From NCBI GenBank assembly GCA_030045175.1, contig JASIBM010000360.1, positions 1 to 18,235 on the forward strand: a DNA stretch of 18,235 nucleotides. The letters run 5' to 3'. Shown here piece by piece: positions 1 through 5,878 of this stretch; position 1 is the stretch's first letter, and each line of letters starts with the position of its first letter. The stretch is from Streptosporangiaceae bacterium (GTDB taxonomy: Bacteria > Actinomycetota > Actinomycetes > Streptosporangiales > Streptosporangiaceae). The notes under the pieces were generated by a model. That model saw only the letters and a list, made by a program, of their open reading frames with translations, did no database searches and was not told where the DNA came from. Position numbers and translations under genes: made by a program.

Positions 1-1
1 T

Positions 2-970
2 GTGCTCGGCAGCCCGCCGGCCGGCCCGGACGAGGATTTCTTCGCCTCCATCGGCCGCTCGATCAAGGCCATCGAGCTTGTCGCGGCCATCGAGGCCGAC
101 TCGGGCCGCGAGTTCGACGTGGAGAGCTGGCTGGCCAGGCCGACGCCGAGGCAGATCGCCCAGCTCATCGACCCGCAGCCAGCCGAAGCGGTAGCCGTGG
201 CGCCGGGCCAGAGCACGCTGATCGAGCTGCGCGGTGGCGGCGGCCCGCACCTGCACCTGCTGCCAGGCGCGGCCACCGGCGCGGGCAGCTACGCCGAGCT
301 GATCGAGGCGCTGCCGGACGACTGGCGGCTGACGATCTCCGCGGAACAGGACCTGCTCGGCTCGATCGCCGCGATGGCAGCGCGCTACCGGGCCGACCTT
401 GATGCCGCCGGGCTGCGTCCCGACCTGCTGGCCGGCTGGTCAGTGGGCGGCCAGGTCGCCTATCAGATGGCGACCGGGTACCCCGATCCGGTGCCGGCCA
501 TCGCGCTGCTCGACGCCCCGCCGCCGGTCGGCTACGCGCTGACCGACGCGGAGGTCAGGCAGGCGTTCACCGAGGCATTCTTCAGCTCGCTGGCCACCCG
601 GCCCGGCCTGGCGCTGCCCCAGATCACAGCCACCGGGCCAGATGTGTTCCTGCGGGTGCTCGCCGCCTACCTCGCCGCCGCCGGGCAGGCCATTCCTTTC
701 GCCATCTTGGCCCAGCGCTGGTCGGTGTACGACCGGCAGCTGCGGGCCGCCGCCGTGCACCTGGCCGACACCCGGATCTGCGCCCAGGCGCTGGTGGTCG
801 CGGCCGAGCTGGCCGACGTCCAGGTGGACCAGTGGGCGCAGCGGTTCGAACCGCCGCCGCGGCGCTTGCGCCTTACCACGGACCACCCTGGCGTCGTACG
901 CCACCCGGCCGTCGACGAGGTCGGCGCGGCCATGGCCGCGCTGGCCGGCCGCGCCGCGTCACTGGGCTGA
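2..970 (+). CDS. Nonribosomal peptide synthetase C-terminal fragment: carrier protein plus thioesterase (5' partial)
   Basis: This is the 3' end of a gene that begins outside the window. The visible protein opens inside a peptidyl-carrier domain: its first helix is missing and the sequence starts just before the DEDFF motif. The phosphopantetheine-accepting serine is about residue 20 in GRSIKAIEL; most carriers have GG(D/H)SL here, so the Gly-to-Arg change is unusual. A type I thioesterase (alpha/beta hydrolase) follows from about residue 70, with nucleophile Ser147 in GWSVGG, a likely acid at Asp171 (LLDAPPP) and a likely catalytic His295 (TDHPG). It would release a carrier-bound peptide by hydrolysis or cyclisation. 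The codon at position 2 is GTG, but a start there would truncate the carrier fold, so I treat it as internal valine. The 3' end overlaps the convergent adenylation gene by 12 bases. The family call is firm; the product is unknown. Confidence 0.88.
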   Translation: MLGSPPAGPDEDFFASIGRSIKAIELVAAIEADSGREFDVESWLARPTPRQIAQLIDPQPAEAVAVAPGQSTLIELRGGGGPHLHLLPGAATGAGSYAELIEALPDDWRLTISAEQDLLGSIAAMAARYRADLDAAGLRPDLLAGWSVGGQVAYQMATGYPDPVPAIALLDAPPPVGYALTDAEVRQAFTEAFFSSLATRPGLALPQITATGPDVFLRVLAAYLAAAGQAIPFAILAQRWSVYDRQLRAAAVHLADTRICAQALVVAAELADVQVDQWAQRFEPPPRRLRLTTDHPGVVRHPAVDEVGAAMAALAGRAASLG

Positions 971-2551
971 CAACCGCGCGGCCAGGCGGAACCGGTCGGT
1001 CTTGCCGTTCGCGTTGAGCGGGAACTCGTCCAGGTGCCAGTAGCGCTCGGGCACCATGTAGGGCGGCAGCCGCTCGCCAGCCAGGGCGGTCAGCTCGGCC
1101 GGGTCAACCTGGCTGCCGGTGTAGGCGGCATGCAGCACGACCTCGTCGGTGGCGGGCAGGCCGAGCACGACGACGTCGTCTAGCTTCGGATGAGTGCGCA
1201 GCACAGCCTCGATCTCACCAAGCTCTACCCGGTAACCGCGCACCTTGACCTGATTGTCCAGCCTGCCGAGGTGCACGAGCTGGCCGTCTTCGACCCGGAC
1301 CCGGTCACCGGACCTGAACCAGATCTCGGCAGGATCCGGCGCCCCGTCATAGGGCACGGCCCTGGTGCCGTCGAAGCTGGCGAACCGGCCGGCGTTGCAG
1401 GCCGGGTCGACATACCCAGACGACCGCTGGGAACCCCGGATGAGCAGCTCGCCCTCGTCGGCCGGCACGCCGTCCTCGCTCACGATCATGGTCTGCATGT
1501 GCGGGTACGGCTGGCCGAGCGGCACCGTGCCGTTGGATGTGGGCGGCCAGCTCGCCTGGTCGGCGGGCAGCACGTAGGCGACCGCGGAGATCGTGACCTC
1601 GGTCGGCCCGTAGAAGTTCTCGATGACCGTGTTCGGAGCGGCAACCGCCCAGGAGGCCGCCGCGGCGTAGGTCACCTGTTCCCCGCCGAACACGCTCCAG
1701 CGCAGGCTCGGCATGCTGCCAGGGCGCAGCAGCCGCAGCCGCCGGCTGACCGAGATGACGGAAGGCACCGAGACCCAGTGGGTGAGCTGCCTGGCACTGA
1801 CGAACCTGGCCGGATTCATCAGCTCGGCGACTTGCGGCACTATGACCGCCGCGCCCGAATACCACGGGATGAACATGTCGTAGACCGACACGTCGAAGGT
1901 CAGGTCGAAGTTCTGGGAGAATCGCGAGCCCGGCCCGGTGCCATACCGGCTGGCGCAGAACGGCAGCAGATCGGCCAGGTTGCGATGGCGGATCGGGATG
2001 CCCTTGGGCTCCCCGGTCGAGCCCGAGGTGTACAGCACGTACGCGACCGCGTCCGGGTCGCCGTCATAGGGCTCAGGCCACGGTTCGTGGCCGATTGCCT
2101 GGTACCAGGCCACGTCCTGGCCGTCACCGGCGGATTCGAGCAGCACCGACGCGGCCCCCGACCGCGCGGCCAGGTCGCGGACCTGGTCCCGGCCGGCCGG
2201 GTCGGCGAGCACCAGGTCGACGCCCGCCGACTGGCAGATGCGCAGGTTCCTGGCCAGCGGGAAGCTGGTGTTGAGCGGCACGACGGTGGCGGCCAGCCGC
2301 AGCGCGGCGAGGTACCCGGCGTAGGCGGCGACGCTCCGCCCCGTCAGCAGGCCGACCGCCGACGGGCGGTCTCCCCTGGTCGCGACCAGCGTGGTCGCCA
2401 GCCGCTCGGCCAGGTCGAGCAGCTCACGGTAGCGCAAGGTCTCGCCGGCGACCTCAAGCGCCACCTCGGCCGGATAGCGCGAGGCGGTATCGCGGAACCA
2501 GGTGAACAGCGTGCCGGGCGAGGATGTCAGGCTGGCGCTGGGATCACTCAT
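959..2551 (-). CDS. Stand-alone amino-acid adenylation enzyme (AMP-binding, NRPS A domain)
   Basis: A 530-residue ANL-superfamily protein with a complete set of adenylation motifs: the P-loop YTSGSTGEPKG (about 174-184), FDVSVYD around 219-225 with the amino-group-binding Asp220, NFYGPTE (312-318), GELLIRG (367-373), FRSGDR (412-417), GRLDNQVKVRGYRVELGE (429-446) and NANGKTDR with catalytic Lys517. There is no carrier or condensation domain. It should activate an amino acid as aminoacyl-AMP and load it onto a separate carrier. Aligning by eye to PheA, the pocket reads D-V-Y-S-V-G-F-I-S; I do not recognise a substrate from this. The ATG overlaps the stop of the upstream MFS gene as ATGA, with GGAGG seven bases before it, so the two are translationally coupled. 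The 3' end overlaps the convergent carrier-thioesterase gene. It could alternatively be a DltA-like ligase, but the context favours peptide biosynthesis. Confidence 0.9.
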   Translation of the reverse strand: MSDPSASLTSSPGTLFTWFRDTASRYPAEVALEVAGETLRYRELLDLAERLATTLVATRGDRPSAVGLLTGRSVAAYAGYLAALRLAATVVPLNTSFPLARNLRICQSAGVDLVLADPAGRDQVRDLAARSGAASVLLESAGDGQDVAWYQAIGHEPWPEPYDGDPDAVAYVLYTSGSTGEPKGIPIRHRNLADLLPFCASRYGTGPGSRFSQNFDLTFDVSVYDMFIPWYSGAAVIVPQVAELMNPARFVSARQLTHWVSVPSVISVSRRLRLLRPGSMPSLRWSVFGGEQVTYAAAASWAVAAPNTVIENFYGPTEVTISAVAYVLPADQASWPPTSNGTVPLGQPYPHMQTMIVSEDGVPADEGELLIRGSQRSSGYVDPACNAGRFASFDGTRAVPYDGAPDPAEIWFRSGDRVRVEDGQLVHLGRLDNQVKVRGYRVELGEIEAVLRTHPKLDDVVVLGLPATDEVVLHAAYTGSQVDPAELTALAGERLPPYMVPERYWHLDEFPLNANGKTDRFRLAARLSAQ

Positions 2552-3915
2552 CGCGCGTCCTCCACGGTGCGGCCTGATGACCCGTCGGGTCGCGGGCCAG
2601 CGATCTGCGCTAGCGCGTCGTCGGTGACCACGCGCAGGAAGGGGATCACGATCAGCAGGCAGATCACGGCGAAGATACCGAATGCCACCTCGTAGCCGAA
2701 GAACTGAGCGACGACGCCGCCGAGCGCGGCGGCGACCGGCGCGGTGCCCCAGCCGATCATCTGGAAGGCCGAGTTGAACCGGCCGAGCATCTCATCGGGT
2801 ACCAGGGACTGCACGATGACGCGGGCGTTCACCGTCCACATGGTCCCGCCCACCCCCGCGACCAGGGCCGCGGCGCCGACGGCGAACGCGCTGTCCCGCG
2901 CGGCCGGAACCAGCGCCGGCACCGCGACCAGCGCGAACGTCCCGATAATGTCGCTGAACATGGACCAGCGGCGGCCAAGGAGCTTGTTGATCGGCTGAAC
3001 CGCGAGGGTGCCGATCACGCCGCCGACGCCCAGGCAGGTCAAGAGCAGGCCGTATTGCCTGGGGCTGAGCCCGAGCGGGCCGGGCGCCGGGGCATAGGCG
3101 GGCAATAGCGCCAGCCACGCGGCCCAGATGCCAGCCATGACCCCGACCAGCGCGGCCATCGTGCGCAGCAGCCGGTGCCGCAGCAGGAGCCTCAGGCCCT
3201 CGCGGATCTCGGCGTGGACCGACCGCAGGCCCGATCCGGCCCGCTCCGGGTCAGCCTCGGCGCGCTGCGGGCTGAAGCGGCCGGCAAGCAACGACAGGGC
3301 GATCATCCCGGTCGCGTAGATCCCGCCCGTCGTGCCGAACGCGGCAAGGAAGCCGACCGCGACCAGCAGGCCGCCGATCGGCGCGCCGAGGAACGCGTTC
3401 CACAGCGACTCCATCGCGGTGATCCTGGTGCTCGCCTGCACCCAGCGTTCCCTGGGCACGGCCGCCGGGATGATGGACATGCCGGAGGTCAGCGCCACCA
3501 CCTCGGCCAGGCCAAGCACCAGGGCTACCACGTAGATGAACGCCAGGCTGGCCAGCCCCGCGGCGACGACGGCGAACATGGCCGTGACGCTGGCCAGGCG
3601 CATGCACTCGGCGACGATCATGAGCAGCCGCCGGTTGAGCCTGTCGACGAGCACGCCGACGTGCAGCGCGGCCACCAGCCACGGCAGCATGAGCAGCACG
3701 CCGACCGTGGCGATCAGCCCGGGCGAGCGGGTCAGGTGGTGGGCAAGCAGCGGAAGCGCTACCCGTGTGATCGCGTCGGCCAGGTTCGTTAATGCGGTGA
3801 AGACGACCAGTAGCCATTCGTTGCGGCCCGCGCGCGCTGGCTCGGCTGCGCGGGGAACGTCGGCCGCCGGCTCGTCTTGCGGCGACGGGGGCTGCGGCGA
3901 CGATGTCTGGGTCAC
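2548..3915 (-). CDS. MFS transporter, likely efflux of the locus product
   Basis: A 455-residue major facilitator with roughly twelve hydrophobic segments beginning around residue 40 after a charged, proline-rich N-terminus, and a soluble C-terminal tail rich in charged residues. The segment VGVLVDRLNRRLLM (about 107-120) fits the conserved cytoplasmic loop 2-3 motif of this superfamily. The general pattern resembles EntS-like and macrolide-efflux-like actinobacterial exporters, but by eye I cannot place it in a substrate group. The start is GTG at 3913-3915, preceded by GAGAGGGG six bases upstream on the minus strand. It is the first gene of a two-gene unit and overlaps the adenylation gene by 4 bases, so export of the nonribosomal peptide or siderophore-like product is the simplest inference. 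It is divergent from the small-gene region to its right, with the shared promoter area at about 3916-4113. Confidence 0.85.
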   Translation of the reverse strand: MTQTSSPQPPSPQDEPAADVPRAAEPARAGRNEWLLVVFTALTNLADAITRVALPLLAHHLTRSPGLIATVGVLLMLPWLVAALHVGVLVDRLNRRLLMIVAECMRLASVTAMFAVVAAGLASLAFIYVVALVLGLAEVVALTSGMSIIPAAVPRERWVQASTRITAMESLWNAFLGAPIGGLLVAVGFLAAFGTTGGIYATGMIALSLLAGRFSPQRAEADPERAGSGLRSVHAEIREGLRLLLRHRLLRTMAALVGVMAGIWAAWLALLPAYAPAPGPLGLSPRQYGLLLTCLGVGGVIGTLAVQPINKLLGRRWSMFSDIIGTFALVAVPALVPAARDSAFAVGAAALVAGVGGTMWTVNARVIVQSLVPDEMLGRFNSAFQMIGWGTAPVAAALGGVVAQFFGYEVAFGIFAVICLLIVIPFLRVVTDDALAQIAGPRPDGSSGRTVEDAR

Positions 3916-3943
3916 GATTGCCCCTCTCGGTCACGGTCAACGG

Positions 3944-4092
3944 GTGATGGTCGCGCTGTCCGCCATTGTGGCAGCAGAAAGGCCGCCGACGTCGATGAAG
4001 CCACCCGCGCCAAGGTCCGCAACCTGCTCGACCAGGCCATGACCATGATCGATTGTGCGCGCACGATCAAAGAAGTATGCTTGGACGACTAA
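3944..4092 (+). pseudogene. Small gene with probable one-base frameshift
   Basis: GC-rich third positions switch frame here. From GTG/ATG at 3944/3947 one frame reads MVALSAIVAAE, and from about 3979 the frame one base back reads KAADVDEATRAKV and continues, strongly codon-biased, to the TAA at 4090-4092. Adding one A to the AAA at 3977-3979 joins the halves into about 48 residues ending in an amphipathic helix and CLDD. No convincing ribosome binding site precedes the start. It lies just upstream of the helix-turn-helix gene at 4114 and may have been co-transcribed with it. I do not recognise the family. It may be a decayed gene, an assembly error in a short A run, or chance coding-like sequence. 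Confidence 0.35.
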
Positions 4093-4113
4093 ACGATCAC
4101 ATAAGGAGCCGAG

Positions 4114-4821
4114 ATGCCCAGCGAGTACTCAGACGCCATGCTCAAGAAGATCATCGAGGAGGCCAAACGGGCATTGTCAACCCAGGACCCAGCCAGCCGC
4201 GCCGGAATCATCAGCGACAGCATCCAGCCCTACGCCGGCTGGGCTTTGCGCTGGGCAGTCGAGGACTGTCGCGCTCACGGCCTGACTTGGCAAGTCATAG
4301 CCAGCATGCTCGGCAAGTCGTACCCGGCCGTCCTGCGCCAGTACGAGGCTGGGGGACCCGTCTACGTGGTCACCCCGGCTCAGTCGGCAAACAGCGGCAA
4401 CTTCGATGCGCAGACACCGCTGCGCCGCGCCGCAACCGCGCTGGGCAACCACATGGCCGGGCTATACGGGCGGCAGCGAGACCGCATGACCTACGCGTTG
4501 TTGGTCGAGGCTGCCAGCAAGGTAACCGAGGCGCAGGGCAACATTGACGACCCGGCACCGCTGCTACGCGCATGCTACGAGTTCACCTCCCTGGCCGATC
4601 GCATCCGGCTGCACGCACAAAGCCAGCCGATGACTAGGCAGGAACGCGAAACATGGACCGTCATCGATGAGCTAAAAGCCGCCTACCAGCGGGACAAGGC
4701 CGAGATCGAGACAGCCCACCAGGTCATGACGCAGGTGGCCGACGCTGAGCGTTCACTGATCGAGACTGGGGTCAAGCCCCCGCCACGGCCACTGCACGTC
4801 CGGGTAGTCAAATCCGAGTAG
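4114..4821 (+). CDS. Orphan protein with a helix-turn-helix segment, unknown function
   Basis: A 235-residue soluble protein with a clear start: AAGGAG at 4103-4108 lies five bases before the ATG. Residues about 57-80 (LTWQVIASMLGKSYPAVLRQY) have the spacing of a helix-turn-helix, of the kind found in sigma-region-4-like or small phage/plasmid DNA-binding proteins. The rest is mostly helical and charged, with a probable coiled stretch around 175-220 and a short PPPRP linker before the C-terminus. No signal peptide or membrane segment is seen. Several codons end in A or T (gta, cta, ttg, aaa), more than in the flanking biosynthetic genes, so recent acquisition is possible. It is followed by small genes on the same strand. 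I do not recognise a named family; a DNA-binding role is inferred only from the HTH-like stretch. Confidence 0.8.
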   Translation: MPSEYSDAMLKKIIEEAKRALSTQDPASRAGIISDSIQPYAGWALRWAVEDCRAHGLTWQVIASMLGKSYPAVLRQYEAGGPVYVVTPAQSANSGNFDAQTPLRRAATALGNHMAGLYGRQRDRMTYALLVEAASKVTEAQGNIDDPAPLLRACYEFTSLADRIRLHAQSQPMTRQERETWTVIDELKAAYQRDKAEIETAHQVMTQVADAERSLIETGVKPPPRPLHVRVVKSE

Positions 4822-4849
4822 GCGGCCGCCAACCTAAGGAGTGAAGCTC

Positions 4850-5062
4850 GTGGGTGCCGGGCACGTCACCGCGCCGTGGCCGACGACAGGCCCGTCATAG
4901 CCGTGCGGCCCGGACGAGCAGGGGATGGCTCCGCGCCGAACCGGCGAGTCGAGCGCAGGGAAATTCGCGGAGATCGACGCGCTGCTCGGCAGGAAGATCA
5001 CCCCGGCCATGCGCTCGATCAGGCTGACCGTCATCCACGTCGACGGCGACCACCCCGGATAG
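4850..5062 (+). pseudogene. Small gene interrupted by an in-frame TAG
   Basis: AAGGAG at 4836-4841 sits eight bases before GTG 4850. The frame reads VGAGHVTAPWPTTGPS, hits TAG at 4898-4900, and continues in the same frame as PCGPDEQGMAPRRTGE through FAEIDALLGRK to a TAG at 5060-5062. Third positions are almost all G or C on both sides of the inner TAG, which indicates one 70-codon gene with a premature amber stop. The alternative is a separate 45-residue product from ATG 4925, but its AGGGG abuts the ATG with no spacing. I do not recognise the family. Recoding of the TAG is not supported by any visible element. Confidence 0.5.
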
Positions 5063-5080
5063 CGCAAAGGAGACGGCGAG

Positions 5081-5220
5081 ATGTGCCAACTCGGCCACGA
5101 CCCGCGCGCAACTGGCTCTGCTCGTGCCCTGCGCGCACCAACGGTTTAGGCTGCCGTTTGATCGCGCTGCGGCGCGATCCGCGTCTACCTGTCGAGCACG
5201 GAGCAGGGTTACCAGCGTGA
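5081..5220 (+). pseudogene. Small Cys-containing gene, frameshifted in a CG run
   Basis: AAAGGAG at 5066-5072 is eight bases before ATG 5081. The frame starts MCQLGHDPR, then loses its codon bias and stops at 5149. From 5110 the neighbouring frame reads NWLCSCPARTNGLGC with good codon bias and runs to the TGA at 5218-5220. Removing one CG from the CGCGCG run at 5103-5109 fuses the two into one protein of about 45 residues with four cysteines. As it stands only a 22-residue peptide would be made. Together with the TAG-interrupted gene 18 bases upstream this suggests a decaying pair of small genes, or sequencing errors in this stretch. Confidence 0.4.
5160..5179. repeat. Perfect 8-bp hairpin in the small-gene region
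   Basis: The arms GATCGCGC (5160-5167) and GCGCGATC (5172-5179) pair perfectly around a TGCG loop. There is no T run after it. It lies just past the 5149 stop, so it could act as a terminator or RNA-stabilising stem for the small transcripts upstream. The 442 bases from 4822 to 5263 otherwise hold only the two broken small genes. Confidence 0.5.
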
Positions 5221-5263
5221 TCATTCGGATATACCCTGGAATACAGGAGTAGGCTCACCGGGC

Positions 5264-5482
5264 GTGAGCGGGCAGAGAACCGAGCGTGAGGCCGCAGTCA
5301 CGGAGGTCGCCGAACATGGCTGGACCGTGGCCAGGGAGACGGCCAGGGGTTACTACATCATGCGTTGCGCGTGCGGCCGACATCAGACGACAATGCACAA
5401 GACACCGCGGCTCAGCGATCACTTCAGGCAGAAGGCGGCTTGGATGATCAGCCAGTGCTCTGTGCGGAAGGACGGGACGTGA
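5264..5482 (+). CDS. Small basic Cys/His protein, HicA-toxin-like (tentative)
   Basis: A 72-residue basic protein. An HGWTVARETARGYYIMRC strand-turn-strand region is followed by CACGRHQTTMHKTP and a C-terminal helix ending in SQC. Cys35, Cys37, His40, His45 and Cys65 could bind a metal. From memory, the C-x-C-G-x-H-x4-H-x-T-P pattern recurs in short actinobacterial proteins grouped with HicA-like mRNA-interferase folds, but the classic HicA GSHH motif is not present (GYY here), so activity is uncertain. The GTG start has no good ribosome binding site; a TAGGCT at 5250-5255 could be a -10 box giving a leaderless message. Its stop overlaps the next start as TGATG, implying coupled translation with the acidic partner. 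Confidence 0.7.
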   Translation: MSGQRTEREAAVTEVAEHGWTVARETARGYYIMRCACGRHQTTMHKTPRLSDHFRQKAAWMISQCSVRKDGT

Positions 5483-5799
5483 TGCTGACGATCGACGCGC
5501 GAGCATTGCTTGACCTGCCACGGCCGTTCACCGATGACGAGCTGACCGACCTGATCGCCGCCGTGATCGACGACCTGGACACCCGCGTCATCGACCCGTC
5601 AGTAAGCACGTACCGGTCTGACTCCGGAGTCGGCATCGAGGTCTCGCTGACCATCGACACGGACAACACGTTCTTCGCCTACGAGACCGCCCTCGTTGCG
5701 CTGCGGGATGCTTTCGACAACGCCGTACCCGCTGTCGCGGGAATGACCAGCGACCAGGTCGCCGGTATGACTCGTGATCTAGTGCTTCAACCCGCCTGA
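5482..5799 (+). CDS. Small acidic protein, partner of the upstream gene
   Basis: A 105-residue protein with many Asp residues and no Lys, the opposite charge to its upstream partner. The N-terminal part (PFTDDELTDLIAAVIDDLD) looks helical, the middle (GVGIEVSLTIDTDNTFFAYETALVALRDAF) looks like strand-strand-helix, and the C-terminus is short. No DNA-binding motif is evident. ATG 5482 overlaps the TGA of the upstream gene by one base; GTG at 5479 is an alternative start. The tight coupling, small size and basic/acidic pairing resemble a toxin-antitoxin or ligand-partner module, with this as the likely neutralising component. I do not recognise the family, so that role is inference from layout. 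Confidence 0.68.
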   Translation: MLTIDARALLDLPRPFTDDELTDLIAAVIDDLDTRVIDPSVSTYRSDSGVGIEVSLTIDTDNTFFAYETALVALRDAFDNAVPAVAGMTSDQVAGMTRDLVLQPA

Positions 5800-5818
5800 A
5801 CTACTCCCATCACGCTGA

Positions 5819-5831
5819 CCGGCTAAGCCGG
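5819..5831. terminator. Short hairpin between convergent genes
   Basis: CCGGC-TAA-GCCGG forms a five-base stem with a three-base loop, 20 bases after the + strand gene and 48 bases beyond the end of the - strand radical SAM gene. It has no T run. Its position between converging genes is its main support as a weak terminator. Confidence 0.3.
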
Positions 5832-5878
5832 CGACATCGCATAGCCGGCCTGGCCAGCCGATAAGGTCATCGATCACG

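Noticed and set aside
1190..2695. 501-codon plus-strand frame opposite the adenylation gene
   Set aside because: The opposite strand encodes a complete adenylation enzyme with all core motifs; this frame has no recognisable domain.
4850..5062. Programmed readthrough or pyrrolysine use at TAG 4898
   Set aside because: No downstream stem or known recoding element is evident; a simple nonsense change or error explains it.
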